This document shows positions 60,550-64,000 of a stretch of 64,000 nucleotides of DNA, in pieces. The translations under genes and the position numbers were made by a program. The notes under the pieces are model-generated. The model was not told the origin of the DNA, searched no databases, and saw nothing but the letters and a program-made list of their open reading frames with translations. Location of the stretch: the NCBI RefSeq assembly GCF_014633365.1, contig NC_068344.1, positions 4,353,327-4,417,326 on the forward strand. The letters are read 5' to 3'. This stretch comes from Diospyros lotus. Taxonomy: Eukaryota > Streptophyta > Magnoliopsida > Ericales > Ebenaceae. Every line of letters begins with the position of its first letter. The first letter of the stretch is position 1.

Positions 60550-62560
60550 TATAGAGAGTAATAGAGAGAGAAGGAAAAATTAATGAAAAATAAAGAAGAA
60601 CACGGAGAGTTAACATTGTCACCGGTAATAATGAAAAATTAATGACCACTGTCACCCTCTCTTTCATTCTCACATTTCTCTCTTTCACTCTCACCTTTCA
60701 AAAACCCATCACCGCCATTCACTCTCACTCTCTCTCTATCTCTGTCTCACTCACTTACTCAGATGCCTAAGCCTTCTTTATTGTCGGCGTTCTCTCTTTC
60801 TCTGGGTCTTCTTTATGTATAAATATATAATATATTTATTGAAATTGTATTTTTATATAATTTAGATTAAATATGCATATTTTTAAATTAAAATATAGAC
60901 TAACCAATTATACAAATAAATAATATACTTTAGGATAAAATATATTTTTATGTTATTATTATTTTTTTAATCTATTTATATTACTTGCATAAACTTGACA
61001 TATGATATTATGATTTTTGTTTAATTTTAAATATAATTTTAGACTTTTGACCAAATTAAACCTATTTTATTACTAATATGTTTATGTTATTATTTATTTT
61101 GTATAATATGTTTTTAGTTTATAGTTATATTTTGTATAATTTTTAACTTTAAATACAATGGAGCTGCCTTTAGAAGTATTGAATTGCTTCTTACTTGCAG
61201 TTGAGTAGAATTGCTCTACCTCATTCAAGCTGCAGAAAGAATATGCATATATGGACCATTCAAGAGATATTTAGACAAGGGCATACCCAGATGTAAACAA
61301 TATTAGCCAACCTAGACAAACCAATATAACAAATAGAAGACTGTTTATTCATGGAATTCACCAAGCTCTTGGGATTGAAATGCAACTTGAAGATAAAAAC
61401 TTTAACCTCCATATGACCTTGTAATTAAAAGTGGTTTGAACTGTGACAAGTACTCACATGAAGTACTAATTCCAATAAAGTAGCAGTTGTTCAACATTCT
61501 AGACACACATTCAGAAGCTAAATAATATGATATTATGGTTTTATTATTTAACTTTTCAATTTCCAACTTCAATGTGTTAATCGTGTCATATCATTGAAAA
61601 TATTTCTCAAATAAATTAATAATTTATTTAAAAAAACTCTCCAAAATACTTTGTTAATAAAATTATTTTTTTTTAAATTGTCTTTTATTTAAATTCAAAT
61701 GATTTAAATTAAAATATCATCAAAATATAATTTTTATATATAATTCAAAACTGTCTTATCCTCTCCATAAATATAATCTCATTATTAACATTACATATAT
61801 ACATGTTCTTGTTGTTTATATTTTTAATTTAAAAAAATAAAAGCAATAATTAAAATTAAAAATCACACTAAGCAAACAAAAAAATCCTTCCAATATGAGA
61901 CGCCAACAACAAAGGAGGGAAGAGATACCGACGGCAGCGGCGGGGGAGAAGACGACGATGGTAGTAAAGGGAGAAGGAGACGTCGACGGTAATAAAAGTG
62001 ATTGGTTCGAGTAAATGAGAGAGAGAGAGTGAGGCGGGTGAAGGAGACGTCGATGGTAACAAAGAAGAGAGGAGATAACGGTGGCAGCAAAGGGAGGATG
62101 AGATGTCGACAGGTCCTATCTTGAGTAGGTGAGAGAAAGAGAGAGATAGAGAGTAGGCGAGGGATGAATGGAGATGCTAGCAGTAGCGGCGGGGAACGAG
62201 ACTGAGTAGGTGCTCGCGGCGATGGATGATGCTTGCGGTGGTGGAGGGGTGAGACAGTGTGGTGCTCATAGTGGTGAGTGGATAAAGATGGATAATGCTC
62301 ATGGTGATAGTGGATTTGAGAGAGAAAGTGCGAGAGATAATGAAAGAGGGAGAGAAAGAGAGTAAAAATGGACGAAAATGATGAGAGTGAGATAGGTGAA
62401 AGTGAAAGAAGGACTCTGAGTGGGAGATAGTTAAAGAGGAATATAGAGAGAGTGCGGAGGGGCTTTTAAAAAAAATTAAAATTTTTATAATATTTTAATA
62501 TCAAAATATCGCGAGAATTAAAGGTTATCCACCAAGTTATCCACCTTTAGCTTCTAACAT
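60550..62560. other. Intergenic DNA; AT-rich then purine-rich, no gene seen
   Basis: 60830-61860 is AT-rich with no feature. 61880-62460 is purine-rich, with repeated GGAGA.GTCGA.GGTA, GATGGATGATG and GAGAGA units; open frames on its minus strand are low-complexity. The final 40 bases before 62607 match the conserved leader of the BAHD genes. Confidence 0.5.
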
Positions 62561-62606
62561 TATCCTGCCAGTAATCAAAGTCATCACTTCAATTCAGGCT
62601 CTGAGA

Positions 62607-64000
62607 ATGGCTGATATCAAAGTCATCTCCACCAGCACCGTCCGAGCGGCAGCCGCCAGTGGCGCATCGCCACACCGTGTAGAGCTAACTCCATGGGATC
62701 TCCAGCTTATTCTGCTCGGCCCCATCCAGAAGGGCCTTCTCTTTCTCAAACCCACTCCACCTCCACAACCACAAGACCAACACTTTTCTGTTGTTCAGCA
62801 TCTAAAGCTCTCTTTCTCTCGCACCCTCGATTTCTTCCCTCCCCTCGCCGGCCGCCTCGGCGTCTCCCGCAACGCCGACGGCACCTCCTCCTTCTTCGTC
62901 CACTGCAACAACGCTGGCGCCGACTTCGTTCACGCGGCCGCCGATAACGTGACAGTCGCCGATATCCTTGAGCCCGTGTTTGTGCCTCGGATTGTCCACT
63001 CTTTCTTCCCTCTTAATGGTCTCCGAAATATCCATGGCGTTTCCGATCCCTTGCTGGCCGTTCAAGTAACCGAGCTCGTCGACGGCTTCTTCGTCGGTAA
63101 GATCCCGCTCAAGTACCATTTGTTTGACTATCTCCGAAATAGAAACAGGATACAAAAGAGAGAAAGAAAAAAAGTTGATCTTATAGGCTAATTTAATTTG
63201 GATTATCATCAACAGGATGCACGATGAATCACTCAATCGCCGACGGCTCGTCGTTCTGGCATTTCTTCAATTCCTGGTCAGAAATATCGCGTGGCTCGCT
63301 CTCCATGTCGCGGTCTCCAGTCTTCGACCGGTGGTTTCCCGGCGATGTCAAGCCTCCCATTTCCGTCCCTTTCCTCTCCGATCAAATTCAAGACGAGTTC
63401 ATTGTACCGCCGTTGGAAGAACGGGTTTTCCACTTTCCGAAAGAGAAAATCGCGGAGCTCAAAGGCAAAGCCAACGCCGAGATGCGAATGACCACCATCT
63501 CCTCTCTGCAGGCTCTGCTGGCTCACGTATGGCGATCCGTTTCGCGCTGCAACCGCGTTGACGGCGAGATAAGGCTCATACTGGGGATAGGTTTAAGGTC
63601 GAGACTGCAACCACCGCTGCCGGAGGGTTACTTTGGGAACGCCGTTTTCTACAGAGAAGTGTCCACCACGGCGCAGGAGCTCGTAGATAAAGGACTAGGC
63701 TGGGCAGCATGGCAAATTAACGAAATGATTTCATCGCATACGAGTGAACGAGTGGTGGAGTTGTTCGAGAGCTGGGTGAAGGATCCGAATTTTTGGGGGT
63801 CAATGAAGTGGACGACTGAGACTCTGGCAACGAGCAGTTCCCCACGGTTCAATGTGTACGGCAATGACTTCGGCTGGGGGAAGCCGGTGGCGGTGAGGAG
63901 TGGGCCGCGGAACAAAATATCCGGGAAGTTGACAATATTTTCGGGCCGAGAAGAAGGGAGTGTTGACATTGAATTTTGCATGTCGCCGGAGAAGTTGCAG
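62607..64000 (+). CDS. BAHD acyltransferase, copy E (3' end cut by window)
   Basis: Exon 1 is 62607-63096, the phase-1 intron 63097-63215, and exon 2 starts at 63216 and is open to the last base of the window, giving 425 residues so far. By comparison with D only about 15 residues are missing. HXXXD reads HSIAD (residues 169-173) and DFGWG lies at about 381-385. Exon 2 and the intron are almost identical to copy D, while exon 1 keeps the longer N-terminal linker of copies A and B. The gene looks functional. It should act as an acyl-CoA-dependent acyltransferase, with unknown substrate. The nearly identical sequence about 20 kb away makes gene conversion or assembly collapse a concern. Confidence 0.92.

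Noticed and set aside
61863..62090. Two minus-strand open frames upstream of BAHD copy E
   Set aside because: Low-complexity Ser/Leu/Pro sequence from a purine-rich tract; no domain.

Overview
This window is nuclear DNA from a flowering plant, most likely a eudicot. It is AT-rich, its protein genes have plant-type introns (GT..AG), and it holds a tandem BAHD acyltransferase family, a type IIB autoinhibited Ca2+-ATPase and a dense load of plant transposons (long-LTR Gypsy-like and Copia-like solo LTRs, a Helitron, CACTA, hAT-like and Harbinger-like elements, and a Cassandra-type TRIM). The species cannot be fixed from the sequence. There are no operons, CRISPR arrays or prokaryotic signals.

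Layout. 1-7.1 kb: three solo LTRs nested inside one another. 7.1-11.9 kb: a duplicated BAHD 3' flank carrying its own solo LTR, an inverted relic of a BAHD 3' end, and a MITE. 12.2-27.5 kb: a decayed autonomous-type Helitron (Rep plus PIF1-like helicase), split by a 3.2-kb solo LTR and carrying a 1.5-kb solo LTR near its 3' end. 27.5-43.6 kb: the main BAHD cluster, with copy A intact (28233-29689), copy B a pseudogene (37891-39220), copy C an inverted exon-1 relic (40722-41213) and copy D intact (42218-43620); hAT-like and CACTA elements lie between A and B. 44.8-46.3 kb: a Cassandra-like element and an hAT-like element. 47-49.1 kb: a second copy of the 7.5-11.3 kb flank, ending in a 40-bp BAHD fragment. 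49.5-55.0 kb: a decayed fragment and then an intact intronless plasma-membrane-type Ca2+-ATPase gene of the ACA12/13 kind on the minus strand. 57.4-60.5 kb: a Harbinger-like element and a large fold-back repeat. 62.6-64.0 kb: BAHD copy E, cut by the window end.

How the genes relate. The functional content is small: BAHD copies A, D and E (each with HXXXD and DFGWG motifs) and one Ca2+-ATPase. The BAHD sequences resemble the clade that includes At3g50280 and EPS1; this is recognition from memory, and the substrates cannot be read from sequence. Everything else is duplication debris and transposons, and many insertions can be dated relative to each other because target-site duplications and paralogous empty sites are visible.

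I do not see a clearly new biological system. The most unusual structures are the fold-back repeat at 58.9-60.4 kb, which would give a long double-stranded transcript if expressed; the 5S-derived perfect palindrome in the Cassandra-like LTR; and the rearranged BAHD copy C.
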